This document shows, in pieces, positions 63,739 through 64,000 of a DNA stretch of 64,000 bases. How positions within the stretch are numbered: the first letter of the stretch is position 1; every line of letters starts with the position of its first letter. The DNA is from Spinellus fusiger (Eukaryota > Mucoromycota > Mucoromycetes > Mucorales > Phycomycetaceae), in NCBI GenBank assembly GCA_025094145.1, contig JALLLS010000038.1:124001-188000 (forward strand), in the 5' to 3' direction. A program made the translations under genes and the position numbers. Below the pieces are notes generated by a model that worked only from the letters and a program-made list of their open reading frames with translations, was not told the DNA's origin and searched no databases.

Positions 63739-64000
63739 ATGGCGTCTCAACTGGACAGAGCTCTTGACGAAGCTATCAGAGAACGCAGAGATACAAGAAA
63801 ATCAGACGGAAGAAGACAACAAGATAGAGTCTCAACAGGTGGTGTCCGCAAAAGACCAGCATTTGGTTCACGTATTGTCCAGTCATTTGTTCGCACTGTT
63901 CAACTGAGAGACAGTCCCTCTGTGAGTCTGTATAGTCTACTGCTGTCTTCTACTCGGAATAGCATCTGACTTTGAGTTCCGGCACCAGAACCACGGCAGA
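63739..64000 (+). CDS. probable Yra1/ALYREF-like mRNA export factor, 5' end only
   Basis: The start ATG 63739 is followed by MASQLDRALDEAIRERRD, which resembles the UAP56/Sub2-binding N-terminal motif (LDxxLDxII) of Yra1/ALYREF proteins, then an Arg/Lys-rich stretch. Exon 1 would end at 63921 (183 nt, phase 0) before GTGAGT. The next exon may begin after an AG near 63962-63986. The RRM, which would confirm it, lies beyond the window. The assignment rests on a short motif, so another basic RNA-binding protein is possible. Confidence 0.45.

Overview
The window comes from the nuclear genome of an early-diverging fungus, most likely Mucoromycota. The evidence is intron-rich genes with short GT-AG introns (mostly 40-180 nt), moderate AT-richness, a fungal type I fatty acid synthase encoded as one fused beta-alpha chain, and animal-like genes lost or diverged in many Dikarya (a BTG/Tob protein, an Arf6-type GTPase, a PLB1-like GDSL lipase, RPP40). 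Phylum is inferred; no rRNA or other definitive marker is present.

Positions 1-17440 are a graveyard of mobile elements. Three copies of one LINE family (APE endonuclease, RT, C-terminal CCHC) lie at about 168-1430 (minus, 5'-truncated), 1493-7105 (plus) and 7500-12760 (minus). A solo LTR (2666-3193) with a perfect 5-bp duplication interrupts the plus copy exactly at its ORF1/ORF2 junction. A second copy of that LTR (13338-13918) sits next to a Ty3/gypsy integrase remnant. A 212-bp inverted repeat and a dead Tc1/mariner DD34E element (16091-17440) complete the block.

Positions 17600-64000 are host genes. In order: a phosducin-like protein (minus), ARF6 (plus), an IKS1-type kinase (plus), a BTG/Tob protein (minus), the RNase P/MRP subunit RPP40 (plus), a secreted GDSL phospholipase B-like enzyme (plus), a GEA/GBF1 ARF-GEF that lacks the usual C-terminal third (plus), a PGM2-type phosphopento/glucomutase (plus), a MYST acetyltransferase of SAS2 type (plus), ethanolamine-phosphate cytidylyltransferase (plus), the fused fatty acid synthase (minus), and the first exon of a probable Yra1/ALYREF-like mRNA export factor (plus, cut by the window edge). 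I built exon models by hand. Every complete model closes in frame, and most junctions restore conserved family motifs.

Several genes share a lipid and membrane theme (FAS, PE synthesis, secreted phospholipase, Arf6 and an ARF-GEF). This looks like chance proximity rather than an operon-like system: strands are mixed and each gene has its own flanks. Divergent pairs that may share promoters are phosducin-like/ARF6, BTG/RPP40 and FAS/Yra1-like. The notable oddities are two GC-AG introns, a truncated GEA, overlapping LINE ORFs, and recurring 12-14-bp minisatellites in introns and spacers. I see no clearly new defence, RNA or CRISPR-like system.
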